Assembly (NCBI GenBank): GCA_029224185.1
Contig: CM055188.1
Location: forward strand, 2,233,001 to 2,297,000
DNA from: Karalla daura
Lineage: Eukaryota > Chordata > Actinopteri > Chaetodontiformes > Leiognathidae
DNA length: 64,000 bases
Reading direction: 5' to 3'
The position numbers were made by a program, and so were the translations under genes. This document shows positions 25,217-34,260 of this stretch, piece by piece. The notes under the pieces were generated by a model. It saw only the letters and a list, made by a program, of their open reading frames with translations, had not been told where the DNA came from and ran no database searches. How positions within the stretch are numbered: position 1 is the first letter of the stretch; every line of letters starts with the position of its first letter.

Positions 25217-28200
25217 ACACACATGCTCACACATACTCGCAGAATGGTGTTTTATGAGCAATACAAATGCAGAGAAAGTGCTGCAAACCAATGGGCACAC
25301 ATCCCCGAGCACTGTCAAAATTCAGTGCTGTAATTTTCTAGTTTGGTTTGTTGTTATGAACAGACTGTGACCCTGCTTCAGAGAGATTCTAATGTGGCTC
25401 CATTAAGGCCACTGTCAAAAACTGCTAAAAAAGACAGAAAATAAGGTCCACAGACACACCATAGATATGTAATGTCTGTACGTTTGCTTGGTTTCTGATA
25501 CAATTCTCTCTTTCAAAAATGAAAGAAAGGATGCTGAACTACATCTCAACTAGTGCTTCAGACTGTGTTGTTAACGTGCATGAGATGAAATACTACTTTG
25601 CTTCACTATAAAAGTCACTGTAAAACAGTGTCCAATTTTTCAAGCATTAAGTTGTTGTCTTGTGAATGTAAAACATACTATATAACAGCAGTATATTTAA
25701 GTACTCAACAAATGAAAACGTAATACATTTTTGTAAAAAAAAAAATCATAAAACTAATTGTATGAAATAAAAGCTGAAATGAGAATATTTACACACCATT
25801 GTTTGAACTGTGGAATGATTTCTTCGTTGAGAACCTCAAAGATCAATTCAGTTTCTATCTATCCATCCATCCATCCATCCATCCATCCATGTTAGCAATT
25901 TACTAAGTACTGCCCTGGGACACAATACTTGTATTATCCTGCATGTTTGTCTTCTTCTCCATATCATTAGTATCCCGGAACGGAGATGTGTGATTAGTTT
26001 TCTCTGCAGAACATCAATGTATAGCCCCACCAGGGAATAACATTGCAGACACACTTAACAGTCAAATGTAACTTTAGAGTGCTATGCACCTCAGAGCACG
26101 CTCAAAATTTCTGCATGGGAATTTTCGATTGTAATTATTTGTCTTCTGTGTCAAGTTTTGGTTCATTATTCATAATCCTACAGCTTTGCAAGTATCCAGA
26201 CAAAGTGCAACTCGATCAGGAGATTATTACTATTATTCGTCTTAACAGAATGTCAACGTACTGGCGGGACCAAAAACCTCCTTCCCATAAGATGTGAATT
26301 GGAAGAGAGTACGAGAAAAAGCTGTGACAACCGGTCACACACACATACACAAACTGCAGACTCCTACAGACTCCAGGGCACTCAAATTTCTGCATGGGAA
26401 TAGACAGTTAACAATTCTTCTTTTAAACCGTAAAATTCAACTGAACTACCTAGTTTGTAATGTACACACATATACATTTTCTTAAAAATTTCATTTTTTA
26501 AAAATGTTGCACAATAGTTATTCACGTGAACACAAAATTATTTATTAACATGATAAGGAGTAATATGATCAGGAGTAGTAGTAGCATTGCTAAAGTCTGC
26601 ATTCCTAGACATGTTACAGCAACCACAATACTAATATGGCCCTTAATGAAAATTAAGTTTGATACCCATGGATCAAGTAAGAAAGTATTACAGATCCAAA
26701 GCCAAATCTTGAAGTTTAAGATGTATCATAGCCAGAGGGTATTCTGGCTATGATAAAGTACTATTATTGAGAGGGAGGACTATGCAGGTTTACCTGGTTT
26801 AGCTACTTCAGACAACCAATTCAATGAAAAATGTGCAAGCAGTTGTATGCAATGCTGTATGTAAACCACTGAATATTTCAGTAATTTCAGTGTCACATAT
26901 ACACTAAGTCATCTAACAGACTATCTCTGCAACCAGGCCAGTAGAAGGCCCTTTGTGTGTTGTCTTAATTCATTTGAATCCTGTTCAGACAGACAGTCTG
27001 ACATCAAAAGATTATAATGAAAAGCCATTTCTTTGAGGGAAACATTTAGAAAAATGTTCATAGCTGGCAAACTACTAGGTTTTCAGAGATGGGAATGGAG
27101 TGAGAAAAAAATAAAGGGGATATTTCTCACCTTGTGGCAGATTTCTGTCTTGACCTCCTTCATGGCTCTGTCAGAAAACACACAGCCACAAGTCTGCAGG
27201 TAACAGAATCTGAAAATGGAAGCATTGTGAAATATTTTACTCCCCCTTGAACTAAGCCTCTTAGCTTACCTCATCTAAAAATGTGGACAGTTACTGTAAA
27301 ACAGGTGACAGGTGCAGTATGAAATATTCATGCAAGGTATTTCTGCATTTGCATCTGTCTCCATACTTCTTTGTTACCTGTGCTTGCCATTCATTTCCAA
27401 CCCAACAACAGGGCAAATGAACATGCCGCAGTGGATGTCCTCATATCTGTCTCCTTTAGCATTTCTTCCTTCTCCCTTCCACTCAGGGTTGTCAGTCAGG
27501 TTAAGTTCCTTAACATCCTATAGGGAAAAAATATACACACAAAACAATCAGAATCCGAGTTTCTTCTTGGAGAAGAACTGTGCTTTTAAAGTTGCTCCTT
27601 CAAGAATAGAAATTTTGTAAAAAAAAAAAAAAAAAAAAAAAGAGAGCAAGACAATATGATTGAAATAAAAATAGTTGAATAACGCCTGGGTATAAATTAG
27701 ATATGTACTTGTGTTTGCCAATAAGAGTAAAGGAAGTCTTTAGGCTGGTCCATTAACTCTGGGTATGTGATACTCTCAGGTAAGAGTTGAACAGTCAGAT
27801 GGCCACAGGCAGAAAGGATGAAAATCAGTTATCAGTCAGATAGGGTCGGACAAACTACCGATCTAAAGTCCTGTAAGTCTTAGCTTTGCTTTAGAACAAT
27901 CCCCGTTTCAGTGCTACGCCTCTTTTTTCTTGCTTTCAGTATCAGCAGCTTCTCCATTACACAACAGGATAATTCTAGAGATGTGCACTTCTTGCTGCTC
28001 GAACAACAGAAAACTGGTTTCAACAAGTATAGCCTGGAATTTGCCAGAATTTTCTGGAAATGGACTGTCTTTATTCTTGTTCACAATGGACAAATATCAG
28101 TGATATTACATTGTATATGTATTATGTCTCTGATTATGTACTCTTACTCTTGTCTGGAATTTCTTGGCGCAATATCAATTGCTCTGGCCGGGGGCAGCTG

Positions 28201-31200
28201 GAGGCGGCACCAAATTAAAAACCCTGGAACTTATTTATTTGCATACCTTGATCCCACGGATGTGAGTTACAGCGTCAGCATTGGGTCTCACAGAAGACTT
28301 ATCCAGAAGGTATTCAATTACAGCATCTTTGTTATACAACCTGAAATATCAACAAGCCAAACAGCTATGTGAATATGTTGACAGGATTCATCATGTAATA
28401 TCTGCACTTGTTTGATCACTTACTGCTTTTAGTTCAATAGTGCAAGTTCCTCCAAATCTTTGGTACTCATTTATGTAAAGCGTCATTGATGTAAATATGG
28501 CAACTCAGTATCAGCAATGGACAACTAATAGACAAACAGAAAAAGCTGGATCTCACCTTCCCAGTTCACAGGCAACAATGGGCTGTCTGAGTTTCTCCTG
28601 GCTCAGGGCACAGTATTTCCACTTAGCAGCCAATTCTGCATTTTTATCAACCTGAACACATGAAGATAAAAACAAAATAAATAATGAGTCAATTATTGAA
28701 ATTTTGTATTCAATGTTTACCTATAGGTGGCAAAACAGCACTTTACATCACTATTGGAAGATATGCAGATATGTGAGCTAGCACAACATTTTGATTATTT
28801 GTGATCTGCCCATTATTTTGGTATGTAATTGTGGCTGGATTTTAATGTTACCATGTCAAGATTTAATGCTTTATTGTTCATTATTTATTCATTTATTTAT
28901 TACTTTTAGTAATAACAGTAAGAGATATTCTGTCTTCTCTGCTTTCCATGTTTCAGTAACTGATGTCAGTAAACAGTCAAGTTACTCATCTGTTACTATA
29001 CACTTGAATACTTTTTTTTCACTTACTCGTTTACTCAAGTAATTAATTGGGCATTTACTTTTTACATTTTCCTGTTTGCATCATGCCTCCACCCAAATTT
29101 TTTTGGATCTCATCTTCCGTCCTTGAGCAAAAGCCATTCTGCACTCCTTAAAGGGATTGGTTGACGATTAGTAAATCCACACTTTAATCATTACGGTAGC
29201 CTAGTGACGGCCTTGTCGGATACAAATATCAGGCTTAAGAAATACATTTCTGTTTTTACAAAGTTTTTAACACATTCTTCAACTGCTAAGCGCAGCTTGC
29301 TGCGTAGCGAGGTCTTATGCATCATTAACTGGTCTCTTCAGTCAGGTTCTTTCTCAGATTACTCAAAACAGCCCCCATCAAACCACTCTTAAAAAAGAAC
29401 ATTATGGATCCAAGTGTTATTGTCAATTACAGCCCTTGAACTTACCATTCCTCAGCAAAATAGTTGAAAAAGCATGTCCAGTTAAAAAAACATTACATTC
29501 AGTTTTAAATAATAAAATAATCTTCTAGATATATATCACTTTGGTTTGTGGCCCCACCATAGCACAGACTCAGATCTGAATATAGTACTGAATGTCCTAC
29601 ACATTAACACTCCTCCAAAACATGATCAATTTTTGACCTTAGTGCCAATTTCAACAGATGACCATGAGATCCTACTGGAGCAGCTTGAACAATGGGTCGA
29701 CTTATCTGGACCAGCGCTAATTCAAAACCTATTTACAGCACAGGCAGTTTTTTGTAACCATTGGGGATTTTGCATCCTAGATGAAGGACATTACATGCAT
29801 ACATACATATCCAATCTCTTCATGCTTCCACTTTCTCAAGTTACACTCAAAAATAACATAAATTACAAAAGCAATGCAAATTATTCACAACCAAGCCCCA
29901 GCCTTCTGTGATGTCAACTATTGGTTTGGAAAAGACGCTTTATGAAGCCAGGAGTCTGAGTTACAGTGGGTTGCCATCCCTCGTAATTTGAGGCAGCAGA
30001 AACCAAAGTTTGGGGATGGAGTGGGATGAGTGACAGATATAACTTTTCACCTTGGTAATTCTCAAAACACCCACTGATCCAAACGATGCATACTGACTAT
30101 CAGAGAATAACAAGTGTATGGGACATGTGTATTGGAGAAAATGTTTTTTAGAGCCAGGCCTAGCGGATCTTCGTGGTATTTTTAGTAAAGACTTCCATGT
30201 TGGCCTAATGTTTCCTACTGGAAGACTACATCCATCTTTTATCCACAGTCTTAAACTTAACATAACTTGAACATCAAGTTTACATTTCACAGCATCCCGA
30301 TGACGTAGGTCCCATACAGTCTCTCATCCAGCGTATCGAGGACATTGGATGAAAGATAGCTAATAAAAGGCAACAGAAATACTCATCTCACTAATATTAC
30401 ATGTCTCCCTGACGTATTAGTAGATAGTAGACAAAGTTAAAGTCTTACTTCACCTGTTTACGATGTCTTTACATCAAGAAGTGTCACAAAAACGGAAGTT
30501 GTCGATTCGGAACATACCTTTAGTTGTTTCTACAGTTTAGCGAGCAGAACTCTATATATCCATGTTTACTCAGAATCAGTCACTTTCTTGTGTCTGTGTG
30601 TTTGGTATCGTAATTGTAGTACAAAGTTGTGATCTTTCAGAGCAGTGACCTGTACCTCACACGGCTCAACTTGAGGGGTACAGATCCCACACAGAACTCT
30701 GCTCGCCTTCTGAAATATGTACGGGAGACAGCTGGTGTGGACGGTGGCACCGCTTACCCCACGCTGCACAAGAACGAAGCTGCTGACTGTGACCTACGTG
30801 TCAGTTTTCGCTTTCATTTATTGTATTATTTTTTAGATTAAGTAAGGCGGCTAGTTAGAATGAAATCCTGGTGGTAGCTCGTGTTCTACCCCATTATTGT
30901 TCGGGAGGGACTGATTTATTGAAATTAGTCTCATTGAATAGTGCTAACTTCAGAGCACACGTAGCTAACGGATGTGCTATTTTAACGATCTGCATTCATG
31001 TTCTCACGACACAAATCCAATCAGATCATTTTAAGATGACACAATTTCAAAGGTCAAACGCGTGTGTAACAAATTTAAGGAGAGAAAGCGTGACTCAAAA
31101 TCTGTTAATGTGTTGTCTTGCTAGCAGTTAGCAATATGCTCGTAACCTCGATTAGTTACTAAAACGATAAACAAACGTACAGACCTTCTCCACCTTTTTG

Positions 31201-31253
31201 GGACCTTTCACCAGTTCGTGTCTTTTGGGGATCGTCCCCCCATCACATCCCAT
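7675..31253 (-). CDS. rtf2: Replication termination factor 2, nine coding exons (gene span)
   Basis: The joined exons encode 295 residues, close to the mammalian length of about 306. The N-terminus MGCDGGTIPKRHELVKGPKK and the C-terminus SLFTTHSSAKR..WVTHTPYHF are highly conserved family signatures. The middle holds a RING-like cysteine/histidine array (FICPVVGLEMNGKHRFCYLQTCGCVFSD..EICHKCGDPF, about residues 119-165). In mammals RTF2 is a replisome-associated nuclear protein that DDI1/2 and the proteasome remove from stalled forks. All eight introns have GT/AG ends and the phases agree across every junction, so the gene looks intact. Intron 5 (9952-27130) contains gcnt7 on the other strand. 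The 5' UTR and poly(A) site were not established. Confidence 0.95.
8235..8306 (-). CDS. rtf2: rtf2 exon 8, residues 215-238
   Basis: 72 bp flanked by AG (8307-8308) and GT (8233-8234) on the minus strand. It encodes a low-conservation linker (DDSGTPQVDIAGKSSLQKG). It is accepted because its phases fit exon 7 (one base carried in) and exon 9 (one base carried out). Confidence 0.8.
8385..8660. repeat. DNA-transposon remnant (common teleost repeat)
   Basis: It carries the phrases GTGTTTGCCCCTTCCTGATTT, TTTGCATGTTTGTCACACT, CCTACATGGCTGTGTGAAAA and GCAATCAAGTGTTTGC, which I recognise from a widespread fish DNA-transposon repeat. It is diverged and lacks an open frame. The exact superfamily (Tc1-like or hAT-like) is not settled. 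It lies in rtf2 intron 7. Confidence 0.55.
9517..9571 (-). CDS. rtf2: rtf2 exon 7, residues 197-214
   Basis: 55 bp with AG acceptor at 9572-9573 and GT donor at 9515-9516 on the minus strand. It encodes KSKKSKAAEATSTILQLK, equivalent to the lysine-rich linker after the RING-like domain. One base is carried into exon 8. Confidence 0.82.
9618..9672. repeat. (ATCC)n and LINE-tail-like segment
   Basis: ATCCATCCATCCATTGATTTTC followed by CTGCTTTAT is the form of the CATCCATCCATTTTC..CCGCTTATCC motif scattered in fish genomes, usually at retroposon tails. Confidence 0.45.
9841..9951 (-). CDS. rtf2: rtf2 exon 6, residues 160-196
   Basis: 111 bp, AG acceptor at 9952-9953 and GT donor at 9839-9840. 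It begins with CGDPF, the last metal-ligand segment of the RING-like domain, followed by DVVVLNGT and a charged helix (EEVEKLREEMEERRTKAKTK). It is in phase 0 with exon 5, which lies more than 17 kb away. Confidence 0.92.
11574..11632. repeat. Perfect 27-bp inverted repeat with 5-nt loop
   Basis: The left arm 11574-11600 (AGAAGAGAGAGG..CTGAGGGC) and the right arm 11606-11632 are exact reverse complements around TAATT. It would form a 59-nt hairpin without mismatches. No annotated family was recognised. Confidence 0.9.
11853..11922. repeat. (GT)35 microsatellite
   Basis: Uninterrupted GT dinucleotides, 70 bp. Confidence 0.97.
13917..13965 (+). other. gcnt7: Likely 5' UTR part of gcnt7 first coding exon
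   Basis: A polypyrimidine tract and AG at 13915-13916 precede 49 bp that lead to the ATG. This suggests at least one non-coding exon further upstream. There is no in-frame extension of the protein here. Confidence 0.5.
13966..14169 (+). CDS. gcnt7: gcnt7 coding exon 1, residues 1-68
   Basis: It encodes the N-terminal tail, the hydrophobic anchor (FLLCLAISIIISLVIYM) and the stem, ending HRECQ at a GT donor (14170-14171) in phase 0. Confidence 0.88.
13966..22913 (+). CDS. gcnt7: Beta-1,6-N-acetylglucosaminyltransferase 7-like (GT14), four coding exons
   Basis: The joined exons give 421 residues of a type II Golgi membrane protein: a short cytoplasmic tail, a signal anchor at about residues 9-27, a stem, then the GT14 catalytic domain. 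Family motifs are LTVHKELELLVRLLRAIY, YCIHVDAKA (about 130-138), a cysteine-bearing VNLCGQDFP (about 194-202), FGTAYYALTRDFV (about 269-281), SPDEHYWVTLN with the probable catalytic glutamate at about 305, then GCKGYYVRNICIYG and LFANKFE-like segments. Possible N-glycosylation sites are N82LT, NMT near 222 and NSS near the C-terminus. The exon pattern and the DAPGSNTDGDW..RTIKWKDQEG segment fit GCNT7 better than the intronless GCNT1/3/4; GCNT2 is the main alternative. The acceptor substrate of GCNT7 is not well known. The gene is nested antisense in rtf2 intron 5. Confidence 0.88.
14322..15063 (+). CDS. gcnt7: gcnt7 coding exon 2, residues 69-315
   Basis: 742 bp after the acceptor AG at 14320-14321, with donor GT at 15064-15065. 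It holds most of the catalytic domain, from EENYIRNS through SPDEHYWVTLNHVK. One base of the next codon is carried over. Confidence 0.93.
15937..15992. repeat. Short inverted repeat inserted in LINE copy 1
   Basis: AAGGTTGCCACTGTTCT at 15937 onward is mirrored by AGAACGGTGGCAACCTT ending at 15992, with a loop of about 20 bp. Only one position in the paired core differs. It looks like a foldback or tiny MITE insertion, because the surrounding LINE continues on both sides. Confidence 0.6.
16728..16754. repeat. 12-bp perfect hairpin
   Basis: CTCCTACAGGGC and GCCCTGTAGGAG flank a 3-nt loop within the LINE-derived region. Confidence 0.75.
17940..18300. repeat. DNA-transposon remnant, internal part
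   Basis: The phrases GATTCAATTCTGGTGACTCTGG and GTGTTTAGGATCATTGTCCTGG are typical of the interior of the same kind of fish DNA-transposon repeat as at 8385. There is no open frame. Confidence 0.4.
18617..19347. mobile_element. PIF/Harbinger-type MITE
   Basis: Terminal inverted repeats are AGGCCAGCACAAGCTTG on the left and, on the complementary strand of the right end, AGGCCGGCACAAGCTTC. Both ends are flanked by TTA (18614-18616 and 19348-19350), the 3-bp TWA target duplication of Harbinger elements. The interior is GC-rich, carries an (AC)n tract (18939-18962) and lacks a transposase, so it is non-autonomous. Confidence 0.75.
19650..20160. repeat. Interspersed repeat D, copy 2
   Basis: It begins GTATGGTGACAATATTTTGAATTGATTA..GGGGTGGGGTG, as does copy 3, and includes CACAGGGCCACAC-like, CCAGTCAATTGA and CATAGCACTTTGCTGCTTC segments. 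The end matches copy 1 (GCACCACCCTAAAACGG). Confidence 0.6.
20220..20460 (-). mobile_element. LINE endonuclease-region fragment
   Basis: The TAGTCAGAACTCCTCAACCTC..GGCTCCTTACCCACCAGACAGGAGACATTCCATGTCCCTGCAGTC block corresponds to the apurinic endonuclease/linker portion of the same fish LINE type as at 15166 and 56555, minus strand. It is a short fragment. Confidence 0.5.
21350..21800. repeat. Interspersed repeat D, copy 3
   Basis: Homologous to copy 2: GGTGACCATA..TTTGATTATTTGGGGTGGGGTG, then CACAGGGCCACAC, CCAGTCAATTGAGAAGC and GGGCAAAATTGGCCCTTTTGTCACC. It ends GTGTGGTAAGTTCAGTAGGGCAC, which also appears in copy 1. Confidence 0.6.
22149..22244 (+). CDS. gcnt7: gcnt7 coding exon 3, residues 316-347
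   Basis: 96 bp between AG (22147-22148) and GT (22245-22246). It encodes DAPGSNTDGDWAGN and RTIKWKDQEGLVHNGCK, a short exon diagnostic of the spliced GCNT genes. Confidence 0.9.
22690..22913 (+). CDS. gcnt7: gcnt7 coding exon 4 (last), residues 348-421
   Basis: It follows TTTTTTCAG (AG at 22688-22689). It encodes GYYVRNICIYGMDDLPW and SMFANKFESN, then a cysteine (LDCLEQW) and the terminal IQPSW motif. A tail of about 11 residues follows, then TGA at 22911-22913. Confidence 0.9.
23312..23317 (+). terminator. gcnt7: Candidate gcnt7 polyadenylation signal
   Basis: AATAAA about 400 bp past the stop codon, the first clear hexamer on this strand in the 3' flank. Confidence 0.4.
23800..25045. repeat. 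Interspersed teleost repeat A, two adjoining copies
   Basis: Recurring phrases are AAAATGGACTTCCTGCTGGGTTGAGG, CAGGCATACAACGCAATTAGG, GATGAAGTGCCTGCCC, and the tail GCTCGGATCCTGATTAA, matching 40010-41215 and 52810-53260. There is no coding frame. It is a high-copy fish repeat of unknown class in rtf2 intron 5. Confidence 0.6.
25155..25223. repeat. (AC)n microsatellite
   Basis: About 69 bp of AC with one AG interruption near 25211. Confidence 0.95.
25857..25890. repeat. (ATCC)n microsatellite
   Basis: About eight ATCC units. Confidence 0.95.
27131..27209 (-). CDS. rtf2: rtf2 exon 5, residues 133-159
   Basis: 79 bp, AG acceptor at 27210-27211 and GT donor at 27129-27130. It encodes RFCYLQTCGCVFSDRAMKEV..ICHK, the central cysteines of the RING-like domain. 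Confidence 0.95.
27378..27517 (-). CDS. rtf2: rtf2 exon 4, residues 87-132
   Basis: 140 bp, AG acceptor at 27518-27519 and GT donor at 27376-27377. It encodes DVKELNLTDNPEWKGEG and FICPVVGLEMNGKH; the arginine codon is split into exon 5. Confidence 0.95.
27619..27641. repeat. Poly(A) tract
   Basis: 23 consecutive A bases in rtf2 intron 3. Confidence 0.95.
28247..28340 (-). CDS. rtf2: rtf2 exon 3, residues 55-86
   Basis: 94 bp, AG acceptor at 28341-28342 and GT donor at 28245-28246. It encodes LYNKDAVIEYLLDKS and AVTHIRGIK, a U-box-like helical segment conserved in RTF2. Confidence 0.95.
28557..28651 (-). CDS. rtf2: rtf2 exon 2, residues 24-54
   Basis: 95 bp, AG acceptor at 28652-28653 and GT donor at 28555-28556. 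It encodes VDKNAELAAKWKYCALSQ and LRQPIVACELG; two bases of the arginine codon are carried over. Confidence 0.95.
29370..29910 (+). mobile_element. LINE reverse-transcriptase fragment (L2/CR1-like)
   Basis: The plus strand shows decayed RT motifs: NIMDPSVIVNYSP, DDHEILLEQLEQWVDLSGPAL and YISNLFMLPLSQV. The position of the catalytic YADD motif reads NANYS, so the polymerase is dead. It is interrupted by stops between about 29400 and 29560. It lies in rtf2 intron 1, antisense to rtf2. Confidence 0.65.
29940..31184. other. rtf2 intron 1, 5' portion, nothing recognised
   Basis: There are short open frames on both strands (29961-30290 minus, 30629-30841 plus). The plus one follows a CTTTCAG and is moderately GC-rich, but it matches no family I know and has no donor-bounded partner. 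I do not call a gene. Confidence 0.4.
31185..31253 (-). CDS. rtf2: rtf2 exon 1, residues 1-23
   Basis: The start ATG at 31253-31251 opens MGCDGGTIPKRHELVKGPKK, the invariant RTF2 N-terminus. GT donor at 31184-31183 in phase 0. Confidence 0.96.
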
Positions 31254-32027
31254 CTTGAAGACTGACTTGTGAAGTTAAATGTTCCTGTTGGTTTATCTAT
31301 GTACAGAGCCGCTGCCAGTAGGAAGTCCTCGTCTGTAAACAAAGAAAGAAGGATGTCCTAATAATATAATATCGCCCCCTATCAGCAGAACAGAGCATCG
31401 GTTTAACTTCAAAAATCATCATAGCTTCAGCCACAGGGTGGAGGTCTTTCCTAAGATATTACATTGATAGCTTCTTTTAAACATATAGTTGGTCAGAATA
31501 GAAAATGAGCGGCAGTTTAATATGATAATTACTATTAAAATAGCATCTAAAAATAAAATGAAATCTTAAATTAATCCTTCCATCATACAAGGTACGTCAT
31601 CCAAAAACTGACAAGCTGAATTGATGGTAAACTCAGTGAAGACATGAACATGTATATTTTTGTCAAGGTTTTATTAGTCTTATAAAACACTATAGATATA
31701 AACACAAGAGAATTTCACAGATCAATTCACTACTTTTTTCACCAACCCTCCATTAATTATACAGTTTTCTGCAGTACTAATAGAGTAGTACTAGTAAGTA
31801 ACATTAGCCTGGCTTTCAGGTTGTTGTTAGAGTGGTGTAAGGATTGAAGATTCTATGGAATACAGTTCAGTAAGTGTAACTGGAATGAAATCTGTGTCCT
31901 GGGCCTTTCAGGCTTCAGATCAGTTTACAATCGATGATGTCCAAGAGCAAGAGTTTGGGGGATACCTCAGTGGAGACATCTTCAGGATCTTCAGCAGCAT
32001 AACTAATAACACATAACACACAAACTG
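31254..32027. other. rtf2 upstream flank
   Basis: It must contain the rtf2 5' UTR and promoter, reading leftwards. No TATA box or clear CpG island is obvious. No gene was recognised up to the Harbinger edge at 32028. Confidence 0.4.
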
Positions 32028-32237
32028 GGGCCCGTATCAGGTAGCAGGCTCAGCAAAGTCCGACTGTGTTTGTGAATTGAGGCTTGACAAAGCCTGAGCT
32101 ATGAATCTAACTGGTGCCAGAACACCAGTTTACCATTACTTCAATCAATTTCGAGTATGTTCAGCTTGAGCTAAGCACGTGCACGACAACTACAAAAAGC
32201 CATCCTCAATGGAGCCCCGATACATGGATTCACCATG

Positions 32238-32900
32238 GCAACGAGCGAAAAAAAAGGTCTAATGTTCTTTACTCCGCTGGAGTTGGAGATTTTAATGCAC
32301 TCATACAGTGACTTTGAGCCAGTATTTAGTGTAACACAACTGCAGGTCAGAGGAGAGGGAGTCGGCATGGGAGAAGATCGCTGCTCCAGTCAATGCGTAA
32401 GTTAAAATGTATTTTATTCATGTGAGCAAAGACGGTTATAATATCGTTAGGTGAAAACTTGTGGAATGATATTAAAGCTAAAATGTATTTTAGTTAAATG
32501 CAATCCCACTGGTGAAAAACGGACATGGAAGCAGCTAAGAATTAAATATTAAAACATGTTTCACACAGGTGAGACCTCATCAGATTAGTGTCATGGAGTT
32601 CCCTGATTTAAATAATATAATGTAATAGACATATAACTTCTATGTTTACAGAAATATTAATTCCCCATTCATGGATTTGTCTTTTGTCCCAACAGGTTCT
32701 GATGATGTTCATCTGGTTGAACCTGCCACTGCAAATGTTAGTAGCCAATACTGTATATTATACTATGTAGTAGTTTAAAACATACTGAAAAATAACATTG
32801 ATATTCACAGGATGAGGATGAACAGGATGATGAGGATGAACAGGATGATGAGGTCACATTATCTGCTGCCACAGAGAGGGAGCCTGAGGGTCCCACAGAG
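32238..32900 (+). pseudogene. Myb/SANT-like gene of the Harbinger-like element
   Basis: Exon-like blocks encode FFTPLELEILMHSYSDFEPVF (about 32265-32330), then after a frame change ESAWEKIAAPVNA (about 32355-32397). A second block after an intron reads CNPTGEKRTWKQLRIKY (about 32499-32549). A third acidic block near 32811-32900 consists of repeated DEDEQDDE units. This is the helix-rich DNA-binding domain that accompanies Harbinger transposases. The frame change in block one and a stop after RIKY make it a pseudogene. Confidence 0.65.
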
Positions 32901-33318
32901 GTAACATATGGTGGTGTTACTGATAGTTTCTTAACATTATTGTGTGCATTATAGAGGGACATTTAGCTTACACAATTATTAACAGATATTCTTTTCCTTT
33001 ATAATAGAGCATGGATGGGCAGCAGAACGAGGGTCCATCTACCGCTACAGATCAAAATAATGCAATAAGATGTTAACTAAATGGAAAGGGTTAATTCTGT
33101 GGATTCATGTGCACCTGCATGGAGCACATAGCAGTATGTATTCCCAGTTACCAGTAAAGGACCTATATAAAATGTATGTTGTCAAACAAATGCAAAAAAA
33201 GACAAAGAAATAATAATAGTAGCAAGACTGCAAAAACAATAAAATAACTGCTGCTTTTGTATTTGTAGGAAATAAAGAAGACCAAACACAATTAATTGAA
33301 TCGCCTTTATTTGACTGC

Positions 33319-33319
<1 letters not shown>

Positions 33320-33390
<71 letters not shown>
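33320..33390. repeat. (GATA)n microsatellite
   Basis: About 17 GATA units inside the Harbinger-like element. Confidence 0.97.
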
Positions 33391-34260
33391 TAGATCCATG
33401 AATCCATGAAGAGATAGATATAACATACAACAACAATAAGGTTAATTAAAAGTTCGACAGTTGATGCGATGTTGAAGATGGTGGTGAAGCTGGATGATTG
33501 TACTTTATACTTTCCTAACTGCACCGCTTACAGTTGCCTTGCTGTTTTCAAATAAACAGAGCGCAACACAAAGCTCAGTCCTTCCACCGTGAGTGATATT
33601 GCGAATTCCACAGTGGATGACGTTGTTTAATGTACTTTAAGGATTGAGCTGTGAAACGGTGCCTTCCGAGAAGGAAACTGTCAGGAAAGGAAAAGATCCC
33701 TAAACAGGGTCTGTGGATGATCTCCCGGCGTAGGCGCAACTGCCTCCGAAGTCATATTGCCTCTAAGTCCAATGGATCGAGCCATGTTCGAAAAACTGAG
33801 TTTATCGTGATCGAAATTCTCAAAACTCCAGGAAATGCGCTCGGACTCGATGAATGAAACTTTGGTTGTGAAGTCAGGAGGAGACAGCTCGGGCTTTCCT
33901 AAACATAGCCTGCTCCCAACCAGTTTTGGTTCACAGACGAAGTTGCCGTAATAATTGATGTAGAGCTCTACCTAGCCCCCTTTCTGCAATGGAAAAGCCA
34001 GAGATTCCCTCATTTCAGGCAAAACATAGTCGAGATATGTACTAAGCCTGCTTCCTGAAACGGGCCCCTGCTGTTACGGTGGTTTGAAAAATAAATGAAT
34101 ATTGTTTTTTCTTATTATCAGCATATATTAGCATTTTGCTCATTATTGTTCAATTGGTTCTTCCCATAATTTATGGGAATTTCCTTTCTTTCTCTCAAAG
34201 AACTAAATGTGTAGTATAGATTTTCAGAAGAAGCAGTAGAAGCAATGGAGTGAAAGCTAT

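Larger units (their letters stand above)
32028..34067 (+). mobile_element. Harbinger-like DNA transposon, degraded
   Basis: The ends are inverted: GGGCCCGTATCAGGTAGCAGGCT on the left and, complemented, GGGCCCGTTTCAGGAAGCAGGCT on the right (two mismatches in 23). Both are flanked by CTG (32025-32027 and 34068-34070), compatible with a 3-bp target duplication. The interior holds exons of a Myb/SANT-like protein but no recognisable transposase, and a (GATA)n tract. This pairing is typical of PIF/Harbinger elements, which carry a separate Myb-like gene. Confidence 0.75.

Noticed and set aside
25857..25890. Regular short repeats as a possible CRISPR-like array
   Set aside because: ATCC units without spacers are an ordinary microsatellite, and the genome is eukaryotic.
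27911..28372. 153-codon plus-strand frame
   Set aside because: It is antisense across rtf2 exon 3, whose splice sites and conserved peptide are clear. No family match.
30629..30841. Possible exon preceded by CTTTCAG in rtf2 intron 1
   Set aside because: The peptide matches nothing I know and there is no convincing donor or partner exon.
33105..33524. 139-codon frame with Leu-Ser-Ile-Tyr repeats
   Set aside because: It translates the (GATA)n tract inside the Harbinger-like element; the periodic peptide is an artefact.
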